Below, in pieces: positions 1 to 5,645 of a DNA stretch of 6,813 bases. This stretch comes from an uncultured Lachnospiraceae bacterium (GTDB lineage Bacteria; Bacillota; Clostridia; Lachnospirales; Lachnospiraceae): positions 1 to 6,813 of the forward strand of contig CACXEL010000449.1 in NCBI GenBank assembly GCA_902766655.1, given 5' to 3'. The translations under genes were made by a program, and so were the position numbers. Every line of letters begins with the position of its first letter. Position 1 is the first letter of the stretch. The notes beneath the pieces were generated by a model. That model ran no database searches, had not been told where the DNA came from, and saw only the letters and a list, made by a program, of their open reading frames with translations.

Positions 1-65
1 TCCTCGACATGCTGGATGAGAGCGACGACGTTCAGGACGTCTATCATAACTGGGACGAGGCGTAA
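1..65 (+). CDS. yebC: YebC/PmpR-family protein, C-terminal end only (partial)
   Basis: Only the last 20 codons are in the window; the reading frame begins at base 3 and stops at TAA 63-65. The encoded tail, LDMLDESDDVQDVYHNWDEA, closely matches the C-terminus of YebC/PmpR proteins (the E. coli protein has a similar LEDCDDVQEVYHN stretch). This family comprises cytosolic proteins of about 240-250 residues, described as transcriptional regulators and, more recently, as translation factors that relieve ribosome stalling at proline-rich stretches. The DDVQ-VYHN signature is a family hallmark, so the assignment is fairly secure despite the short length. Which YebC paralogue this is cannot be told from the tail. 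The next gene on the same strand starts 202 bases downstream, so co-transcription is possible but not shown. Confidence 0.85.
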   Translation, partial: LDMLDESDDVQDVYHNWDEA

Positions 66-106
66 GTCTTTTCCGCCGTCACGGGACGCGGCCACATCTC
101 TGGCCT

Positions 107-158
107 GACCGGCAGCGGTCCACAAGGGGATACATCCCTGCCCGGACCGGTCCCTGCC
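107..158 (+). promoter_or_regulatory. Possible structured leader upstream of uppP with competing hairpins
   Basis: The 202-base gap between the YebC tail and uppP contains no convincing gene. Within it, GACCG (107-111) can pair with CGGTC (116-120) around a 4-base loop. GGTCC (117-121) can instead pair with GGACC (144-148), while GGCAG (111-115) can pair with CTGCC (154-158). These foldings exclude each other. GGACCGGTCC (144-153) is also a perfect 10-base palindrome, and TCCCTGCC occurs twice (135-142 and 151-158). A further short hairpin lies at 73-91. This could be a regulatory leader or chance pairing in GC-rich DNA. A lone TATGAT at 161-166 resembles a -10 box but has no good -35 at normal spacing. 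Confidence 0.22.
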
Positions 159-221
159 TCTATGATCAAAGGAACCATGGAACGGCTGCCGGCGGCCAGG
201 TGCTGCTGACAGCCTTAAATG

Positions 222-240
222 GTCGGATGCATCGACTTTT
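222..240 (+). terminator. Weak hairpin followed by TTTT, possible attenuator or terminator before uppP
   Basis: GTCGG (222-226) pairs with TCGAC (232-236), including one G-T pair, around a 5-base loop, and is directly followed by four T (237-240). This has the layout of an intrinsic terminator, but the stem is only 5 bp and the T-tract is short, so efficiency would be low. It ends 27 bases before the uppP start and just before its Shine-Dalgarno sequence. It could act as an attenuator, or be coincidental. Confidence 0.18.
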
Positions 241-247
241 GAACACC

Positions 248-253
248 AAGGAG
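248..253 (+). promoter_or_regulatory. Shine-Dalgarno AAGGAG of uppP, unusually distant from the start
   Basis: AAGGAG at 248-253 is the only good ribosome binding site upstream of uppP, but 14 bases separate it from the ATG at 268, more than the usual 5-9. No closer ATG, GTG or TTG exists in frame: the frame is open back to a TGA at 163-165 without a start codon. ATG 268 therefore remains the start, possibly with modest translation efficiency. Confidence 0.5.
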
Positions 254-267
254 CGCGGTCACTTCCT

Positions 268-1149
268 ATGGACTATTTGCTGGCTATACTATCCGGTATC
301 CTTCAGGGGGCCACGGAATTCATACCTGTGAGCTCATCCGCCCATTTCGTCATTCTGCGGGCCCTGACCCCCATGACGTCGGACGCCTCTGCCATGGATG
401 CCTTTCTCCATCTGGGAAGCCTGGCCGGTCTTCTGCTGGCCCTGCAGCAGGATGTGGGCCACATATGTGCCCAGCTCCTTCTCATCTTCCGGGATGCCCT
501 GAAAAATGCAGGCATTTTCCTTCGGAGCCTTCGCGACCGGGAAGAGCCGCGCTACACCAGGGCGCTGACCTCCAACTACAGGAGGCTTGCCCTTCTGATC
601 CTGGCCGCCTCCCTGCCTACGGCGCTCATCGGCCTCGCCATGAGAGGTCTGGCTCTTCGCTTTTACAGTTCCACGCTCTATACGGGAGCCGGGCTTCTGG
701 TCACAGGCATAGTGATCCTGGTCCTGAGCCGGATCAGACCGTACGGAAAGCTTCCTAAGGAGATTCCCGTGAGGAGAGGCTTTCTCACCGGCGTCATCCA
801 GGGCATCTGTGTGCTGCCCGGCCTTTCCAGGGCGGGCATGACCATGTCGGGGGCCATCCTCATGGGCTTCGGAAGAAAGATGGCTGTCAGATACGCCTAC
901 CTGGTCGGCATACCGGCCATAGCCGGCGCAGCCGTCATTGAACTGGTCCTGGCCGGGAGAGGAGGCCTGATCGCCGCGGATATGCTCGGCATCTACCTTG
1001 CCGGCATGGCGGCGGCCTGTCTCGCTTCCTTCATCTTTGTGAAGGGTCTGCTCAGCCTGTCCAGGTCTCTACCCATGGCAGTTTTTGCTTTCTACAACAT
1101 AATTCTGGGCATCGCGGCCATCGTGCTGCACCTGATGCCGTCCGTTTGA
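268..1149 (+). CDS. uppP: Undecaprenyl-diphosphatase (UppP/BacA family), divergent
   Basis: This is an integral membrane phosphatase that converts undecaprenyl diphosphate to the monophosphate, recycling the lipid carrier for peptidoglycan and other wall polymers; family members can confer bacitracin resistance. The 293-residue product is almost entirely hydrophobic with several membrane segments. The first family motif is at residues 11-26 (ILQGATEFIPVSSSAH), containing the (E/Q)xxxE pair Q13/E17, Ser23 and His26. The second is at 184-190 (PGLSRAG), with Ser187 and Arg188 matching the essential Ser-Arg of the family. A motif typical of the family's middle region is at 46-57 (AFLHLGSLAGLL). 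Two positions are unusual: the common SSxGH reads SSSAH and the common PGxSRSG reads PGLSRAG. Length is slightly above the usual 265-280, with a hydrophilic stretch at about 86-105. The gene lies between a YebC end and ftsK. The family is clear; full enzymatic activity is inferred. Confidence 0.92.
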   Translation: MDYLLAILSGILQGATEFIPVSSSAHFVILRALTPMTSDASAMDAFLHLGSLAGLLLALQQDVGHICAQLLLIFRDALKNAGIFLRSLRDREEPRYTRALTSNYRRLALLILAASLPTALIGLAMRGLALRFYSSTLYTGAGLLVTGIVILVLSRIRPYGKLPKEIPVRRGFLTGVIQGICVLPGLSRAGMTMSGAILMGFGRKMAVRYAYLVGIPAIAGAAVIELVLAGRGGLIAADMLGIYLAGMAAACLASFIFVKGLLSLSRSLPMAVFAFYNIILGIAAIVLHLMPSV

Positions 1150-1260
1150 TCGTCACAAGGGCAGAAGGGCTGCGGTATCGTTCAAACCACCGGCTTTCAG
1201 CGGCTGCCCGCATGAGGAACGCGTGATCTGCGTTCAGTTAGATTTCAGAAAAGGAACCCT

Positions 1261-4200
1261 ATGGCAACCGGTACTAAGAAAAAGAGCACATCCCAGACCA
1301 GTTCGGGCACGAAAAAGAAGGCGGCGGCCAAAAAGACCGGCGCTTCCAAAGCTGCGTCCGGGAAGACGGCTGCCTCCGGAAAGTCCTCGACCTCTTCACG
1401 GTCCAGGGCCTCCCAGTCCAAAAAGGAGCCGGCCTCCCCGCGCGGCCGGGCATCCGTGAGCAGCAGGCAGACAACATCCGCTGCCGCCGCATTTCTCGAT
1501 GAGAATTCTGAGTCCATCGGGCAGGAGATCCTGATCTGGGTGGTTGCAGCAGCGGCTGTGCTCATGCTGATCAGCTGCTTCATCCCGCAGGGGGTGGCGG
1601 GCAGCGCCATCAGCGCCTTCTTCTTCGGACTTTTCGGCTTCATGGCCTATCTTTTCCCCTTCGCTCTGTTTTTTGGTTTCGCCTATTACCTGAGGAACCG
1701 CAGCCGGGATCCCTACACCTGGCGGCAGCTCCTCGGCTTTGCATGCGCTTTTGTATTTGCCTGTGCCCTGGTGCACCTGCTGTTCTATGATAACTTCCCT
1801 GCAGACTCGCCCATTGAGTATTACCGGGTATCCTCTGAGGACCGGATCGGGGGAGGACTGACCGGCGGTACGCTGGTCTTCATTTTCCAGCTTGCCTTCG
1901 GTATTGTCGGAGCCTATGTGCTCACGATCGCAGGGCTGGCCATCTCCGTGATCATGTTCACCCAGAAGCCGTTCTTCACGTCACTCGGCATTTCCGATGA
2001 GGAGGCGCGTCAGCGAAGGCTCGCCCGTGACCGGGCCAGGGCCGAGAAGCGGGAGCGCGACGACCGCATGAGAAGACTTCGCGAGGAGAAAAGACTCGAG
2101 GAGGAGCGCAGGCTCCTGGAAGAGAAAAGGCTCGAGGAGGAGCGCAGACTCCTGGATGAGAAGAATCGGTTGGCGGAGGAGGCCCTGGCAAGGAACCGGG
2201 CCCTGGAGGCCGAGGCCGCAAAAGAGCCCGGGGAGTATGTGGAAGACCTGGACGAGAAGGCTCTGGAGGAGCAGCGCCGCATAGATATCAGCTACATGAT
2301 GAACAACAGGGGTACGAGCCGGCGCGGAAGGCGGAGAGTCCGCGAAGAGTCCGCCGTCCCCGGCTTCCTCCGGGATTTCACTGCCCAGAAGGCAGAAAAG
2401 AAGAGTGCCGCGCCGGGAGAGGAACAGGAGAAGACGAAGTCAGACGGGAAGAAGGAGGATACTGCAGTCACCGCGATCATGGCGGAAGAGAGCAATTCCC
2501 TGGCAGACAATGTGACTGCCATCTTCGGGGAGAAGAGGGCCGAAGCGGTCGAAGCTGTCCCGGAGAACGCCGGCGTCTCGTCTGTGTCCGAGGAGGACTA
2601 CTCCATCCTTGATGCGGAGAAGTATGCGGCCGACGAGCCGCCCGCAGACGATTTCTTCCTGGATATGGCTGAGGAGGATCCTGCTCCCGCAGAGGAGGCG
2701 CCTGCCGTGGAGGTCGAAGCACCCAGGAGGAAACGGAAGAACGGATCCCGCATGTCGGACAAGGACCTCAAAAAAGAGACTGCCCAGGTCACGCAGGCCG
2801 TCAAGGCCGAGAAGCCTGTCCGCACGGAGAATGTTGAAAATGCTGCTTCCCCGGTCCTCTATCCGGGTGAGCGCGAGAAATATCTGCCATCTCTGGAGCG
2901 CCTGGCTCCTCCTGCGGCGAAAGCCGGGGATATGCGGTCGGAGACGGAGGACAAAAAGCGTAAGCTTGCCGAGCTGTTTGCCAGCTTCAACGTGGATGCC
3001 AGGGTAGGCAACGTCAGCGTCGGACCGACGGTCACCCGCTATGAGATCTATCCCGGCGTCGGCGTCAAGGTCAGCAAGATCACCGGCCTTCAGGACGATA
3101 TCAAACTGAAGCTGGCTACGGCCGACATCAGAATAGAGGCCCCGATCCCCGGCACCAACGCCATCGGCATCGAGGTCCCCAATACCACCAACGTGATTGT
3201 TCCGCTGCGGGAGATCCTGGAGGACCCGGCATACGTCCGGGCAAAGTCCAGGCTGACCTTCGCCGTGGGCAAGGATCTGGGCGGCAAGGCTGTCGTCTTC
3301 AACATCGCCAAGATGCCCCACCTCCTGATCGCGGGTGCGACGGGCTCCGGCAAGTCTGTCTGCATCAACACCGTGATCATGAGCATCCTCTACAAGGCAA
3401 GGCCGGACGAGGTCAGGATGCTGATGATCGACCCCAAGATGGTCGAGCTCAAGGTCTACGACGATCTTCCCCACCTGCTGATCCCGGTCGTTACCGACGC
3501 CAAGAAGGCGGCGGGGGCCCTCAACTGGGCTGTTCAGGAGATGATGGGGAGGTATCAGAAGTTCTCCTCCTTCGGTGTCAGGGATATCGCGGGTTACAAC
3601 GCGTCCCTGGACAAGAAAAATGCGGAGATAGAAGAGCAGAATTTTATCCACGGAAACGATGAGGGCTACAAGGCAAAGGCGAGACTTGAGAAAATGCCCC
3701 AGATCGTCATCGTCGTCGATGAGCTGGCCGACCTCATGATGGTGGCCCCCAAGGAGGTGGAGGAATCCATCTGCCGCCTGGCCCAGCTGGCCAGGGCAGC
3801 GGGCATCCACCTGATCATCGCGACCCAGCGGCCTTCCGTCAACGTCATCACCGGCCTCATCAAGGCCAACATGCCCTCGCGCATCGCTCTTGCCGTCTCC
3901 TCCAACGTGGACAGCCGGACCATCATAGACATGAATGGCGCTGAAAAGCTCCTGGGCAACGGCGACATGCTCTTTTATCCCCAGGGCTACTCCAAGCCCG
4001 TCCGTGTTCAGGGCGCTTTCGTCCGTGACGAGGAGATCAGCAGCGTCATGGAGTTCTACAAGGCCATGGCTGACAATGCAGGTACGGCGGACGCTGACCA
4101 GGTCAGGGAGATCGAGGCTGCCATCACGAGCAGCGTGAACAACTCGGGCGCCGCTGCAGGTCAGGCGGAGGAGCCGGAGGACGACCGGGACGAGTATTTC

Positions 4201-4458
4201 GTCAAGGCGGGCCGCTTTATCATTGAGAAGAAAAAGGCCTCCATCGGCATGCTCCAGCGCAACTATAAGATCGGCTTCAACCGCGCAGCCCGCATCATGG
4301 ACCAGCTGGCTGAGGCCGGCGTGGTCGGCCCCGAAGAGGGCACCAAGCCCAGAAAGATCCTGATGACCGTCGAAGAGTTCGACGCTGCCTTCGGCCGCGG
4401 CGACTTCGACCAGTTCGCGGAGGTGCCGGACGAGCTGACACCCTTTGACGAGTTCTGA
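1261..4458 (+). CDS. ftsK: DNA translocase FtsK/SpoIIIE
   Basis: This is a membrane-anchored ATP-driven DNA pump that clears chromosome ends through the closing septum, or into the forespore in spore formers. The 1065-residue protein begins with a Lys/Ser/Ala-rich basic tail (1-70), followed by hydrophobic segments at about 90-108, 116-143, 157-175 and 204-233 (the FtsK 4TM anchor). A charged linker (about 240-560) starts with a coiled coil. The alpha/beta motor follows: alpha domain near 580-650, Walker A GATGSGKS at 692-699 (Lys698), Walker B IVIVVDE at 815-821, and the conserved HLIIATQRPS stretch at 850-859. A winged-helix gamma domain lies at about 977-1040 (GFNRAARIMDQL, 1005-1016) and reads polar DNA signals. 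All catalytic motifs are intact. ATG 1261 follows AAGGA (1251-1255) by 5 bases. Length is between B. subtilis SpoIIIE (about 790) and E. coli FtsK (about 1330). Whether it acts in division, sporulation or both cannot be told here. Confidence 0.97.
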   Translation: MATGTKKKSTSQTSSGTKKKAAAKKTGASKAASGKTAASGKSSTSSRSRASQSKKEPASPRGRASVSSRQTTSAAAAFLDENSESIGQEILIWVVAAAAVLMLISCFIPQGVAGSAISAFFFGLFGFMAYLFPFALFFGFAYYLRNRSRDPYTWRQLLGFACAFVFACALVHLLFYDNFPADSPIEYYRVSSEDRIGGGLTGGTLVFIFQLAFGIVGAYVLTIAGLAISVIMFTQKPFFTSLGISDEEARQRRLARDRARAEKRERDDRMRRLREEKRLEEERRLLEEKRLEEERRLLDEKNRLAEEALARNRALEAEAAKEPGEYVEDLDEKALEEQRRIDISYMMNNRGTSRRGRRRVREESAVPGFLRDFTAQKAEKKSAAPGEEQEKTKSDGKKEDTAVTAIMAEESNSLADNVTAIFGEKRAEAVEAVPENAGVSSVSEEDYSILDAEKYAADEPPADDFFLDMAEEDPAPAEEAPAVEVEAPRRKRKNGSRMSDKDLKKETAQVTQAVKAEKPVRTENVENAASPVLYPGEREKYLPSLERLAPPAAKAGDMRSETEDKKRKLAELFASFNVDARVGNVSVGPTVTRYEIYPGVGVKVSKITGLQDDIKLKLATADIRIEAPIPGTNAIGIEVPNTTNVIVPLREILEDPAYVRAKSRLTFAVGKDLGGKAVVFNIAKMPHLLIAGATGSGKSVCINTVIMSILYKARPDEVRMLMIDPKMVELKVYDDLPHLLIPVVTDAKKAAGALNWAVQEMMGRYQKFSSFGVRDIAGYNASLDKKNAEIEEQNFIHGNDEGYKAKARLEKMPQIVIVVDELADLMMVAPKEVEESICRLAQLARAAGIHLIIATQRPSVNVITGLIKANMPSRIALAVSSNVDSRTIIDMNGAEKLLGNGDMLFYPQGYSKPVRVQGAFVRDEEISSVMEFYKAMADNAGTADADQVREIEAAITSSVNNSGAAAGQAEEPEDDRDEYFVKAGRFIIEKKKASIGMLQRNYKIGFNRAARIMDQLAEAGVVGPEEGTKPRKILMTVEEFDAAFGRGDFDQFAEVPDELTPFDEF
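2083..2154 (+). repeat. Two tandem 36-base units inside ftsK (12-residue coiled-coil repeat)
   Basis: Bases 2083-2118 and 2119-2154 are adjacent direct repeats that differ at 3 of 36 positions. All three differences are synonymous (gag/gaa, aga/agg, agg/aga), so both encode the same 12 residues, EEKRLEEERRLL (275-286 and 287-298). A third, degraded copy appears to follow (DEKNRL, from 299). The repeats lie in the heptad-like charged segment just after the last membrane helix. They extend the coiled coil in the cytosolic linker by whole units without breaking the frame. Confidence 0.9.
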
Positions 4459-4481
4459 GAAAAGATTCGGTGATGTAACCT

Positions 4482-5555
4482 ATGAAATGCCAGAGTTGCG
4501 GCTGTGAGATTCCCAGCGGAATAATGTCCTGTCCCGCCTGCGGGGCGGAGGTACGCCTGGTACCGGATTACGAGTCCCTGGATGACCTCCTTAACGGCCG
4601 TTATGCCTCTGAGGAGGATGAGGAAGAAGAGCCAGCTCGTCCATTTTCCTTCAGGCTGACGGTCAGAACGGCCGCCTTCATTCTCTGTTTTCTGGCGGCT
4701 TTGGGCATTTTTCTGCATTTTTACCTTGAATCGCGGAATCGGAGAGACTATGATTATCAGTTGAAGTCGGCGCAGACCTGCCTTGACGAAGGCAACTACC
4801 TGGATGCCCTGGAGCACGTCCGGCTGGCGCTCAGGGTCAGACCTGAGGATGAAGAGGCAAGGCTGACAGAGGCGGAGATCCTGATTCGCCAGAAGGATTA
4901 TGAAGCGGCCGTGCCCGTGCTCAGAGCGGTCATTTACCTGAATCCTTCCTGTCTCGAGGCCTATGACGCGCTGATCTTCATTTATTACAGCGGAGGAGAT
5001 ACGGCTGCCATCAAGGACCTGCTCGACAAGGCCAATCAGGTGGTGCGAGCCGAGTTCAGCGACTTCATCAGTGATGTTCCCGTCATCAGCCCTTCGGAAG
5101 GCGTCTATTACAAAGCTGTTTCCGTGGAAGGGAAGGCGGAGAAGGATGCTGTGATCCGCTTCAGCCTGGACGGGACCGATCCTCTCACGGATGGGTATGT
5201 GCTCGGAGGCTCTCTCTCCGTCGGGGAAGGAGAATACGCGATGCGCTTTAAGGCCGTGAACGAGAACGGTATTTCCTCGGACATGGCGGAGCGCAACTAT
5301 ACTATACTGGGGGCAGATCCCCGGGGTATCTCCATAGCGCCTTCTTCCGGAGACTATGATGCGGGTGGTACGATCCGCGTCACAGCGGAGGGCACCGATG
5401 TGCGCTACGCCTTCGATTCTGTATCCGATGCCACGGCTATCCCTCCGGATGGCATGATCGCCATGCCGGAAGGCCGGCACACCCTCTATGTCCTCATTTT
5501 CCGGGAAAATGAAGACCTGGCGGCTGTCACGAGCCGCACCTACTACGTCAGTTAA
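4482..5555 (+). CDS. Zinc-ribbon, single-pass membrane protein with TPR and chitobiase-C-terminal-like domains
   Basis: I do not recognise a named gene. The 357-residue product has an N-terminal zinc ribbon (Cys3, Cys6, Cys17, Cys20: CxxC-x10-CxxC, plus an extra Cys8). An acidic patch (44-50, EEDEEEE) and one hydrophobic helix (about 63-82) follow. Residues 90-190 read as about three TPR helix pairs (for example EGNYLDALEHVRLALRVRP, 103-121). The C-terminal half contains two beta-rich units. The first (about 200-276) has the IRFSLDGTDP signature (225-234) of the chitobiase/beta-hexosaminidase C-terminal fold, and the second (about 283-356) is a degenerate copy. The helix has Arg on both flanks, so topology is uncertain; the ribbon is probably cytosolic and the beta domains outside. 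TPRs suggest protein binding. The gene sits 23 bases after ftsK with GGTGAT (4469-4474) as its ribosome site, so it is probably co-transcribed with ftsK. A role in envelope or division is only a positional guess. Confidence 0.88.
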   Translation: MKCQSCGCEIPSGIMSCPACGAEVRLVPDYESLDDLLNGRYASEEDEEEEPARPFSFRLTVRTAAFILCFLAALGIFLHFYLESRNRRDYDYQLKSAQTCLDEGNYLDALEHVRLALRVRPEDEEARLTEAEILIRQKDYEAAVPVLRAVIYLNPSCLEAYDALIFIYYSGGDTAAIKDLLDKANQVVRAEFSDFISDVPVISPSEGVYYKAVSVEGKAEKDAVIRFSLDGTDPLTDGYVLGGSLSVGEGEYAMRFKAVNENGISSDMAERNYTILGADPRGISIAPSSGDYDAGGTIRVTAEGTDVRYAFDSVSDATAIPPDGMIAMPEGRHTLYVLIFRENEDLAAVTSRTYYVS

Positions 5556-5568
5556 GTCTGAATCAGTA

Positions 5569-5598
5569 TTGCCTGACTTCCGGCTTCTGTATTATACA
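5569..5598 (+). promoter_or_regulatory. Possible sigma-A-type promoter for nfnAB
   Basis: TTGCCT (5569-5574, 4 of 6 matches to TTGACA) lies 15 bases before TATTAT (5590-5595, 5 of 6 matches to TATAAT) and 18 bases before the alternative TATACA (5593-5598). This AT-rich patch stands out in an otherwise GC-rich region and sits in the only gap before nfnA. It fits a change of function from the ftsK block to the metabolic block. The exact -10 cannot be decided by eye. Confidence 0.4.
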
Positions 5599-5619
5599 CT
5601 GCCTCTTGAAGAGGGGCAG
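5599..5619 (+). promoter_or_regulatory. 8-bp hairpin in the nfnA leader
   Basis: CTGCCTCT (5599-5606) pairs with AGGGGCAG (5612-5619), with one T-G pair, around the loop TGAAG. No T-tract follows, so it is not a standard intrinsic terminator. It lies just downstream of the candidate -10 and 15 bases before the Shine-Dalgarno sequence, so it would form at or very near the 5' end of an nfnAB transcript. It could stabilise the mRNA or bind a regulator. It could also mark the 3' end of the upstream transcript. Confidence 0.4.
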
Positions 5620-5634
5620 GACCGCTACTTATGG

Positions 5635-5640
5635 AGGAGG
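5635..5640 (+). promoter_or_regulatory. Strong Shine-Dalgarno AGGAGG that fixes the nfnA start at 5646
   Basis: AGGAGG (5635-5640, within GGAGGAGG 5633-5640) is a near-perfect ribosome site 5 bases before ATG 5646. An in-frame ATG at 5631 would place this site inside the coding region and has no comparable site of its own. The downstream ATG also starts directly with the conserved family N-terminus MYKILKKEQL. Confidence 0.88.
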
Positions 5641-5645
5641 TAACC

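Noticed and set aside
162..209. Short + strand frame of about 15 codons starting MIKGT in the uppP leader
   Set aside because: It has no ribosome site at suitable spacing and no recognisable leader-peptide composition.
1150..1260. Possible terminator or promoter between uppP and ftsK
   Set aside because: GGGCAG (1159-1164) can pair with CTGCCC (1204-1209), but the loop is long and no T-tract follows. TTGATC (1146-1151) has no -10 box at suitable spacing.
1223..1459. 78-codon + strand frame overlapping the ftsK start
   Set aside because: It is an Arg/Pro-rich alternate frame of the ftsK basic tail without family resemblance.
2440..3810. 456-codon open frame on the - strand inside ftsK
   Set aside because: It is fully antisense to the conserved FtsK motor, its translation is His/Asp/Gly/Leu-rich with no recognisable domain, and long antisense frames are expected opposite GC-rich coding DNA.
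4263..5480. 405-codon open frame on the - strand spanning the ftsK end and the zinc-ribbon gene
   Set aside because: It overlaps two well-supported genes, crosses their intergenic gap and shows no family motif; it is a codon-bias shadow.
5554..5579. Inverted repeat AAGTC/GACTT just after the zinc-ribbon gene as a terminator
   Set aside because: The stem is only 5 bp with a 16-base loop and no T-tract follows, so it does not qualify as an intrinsic terminator.
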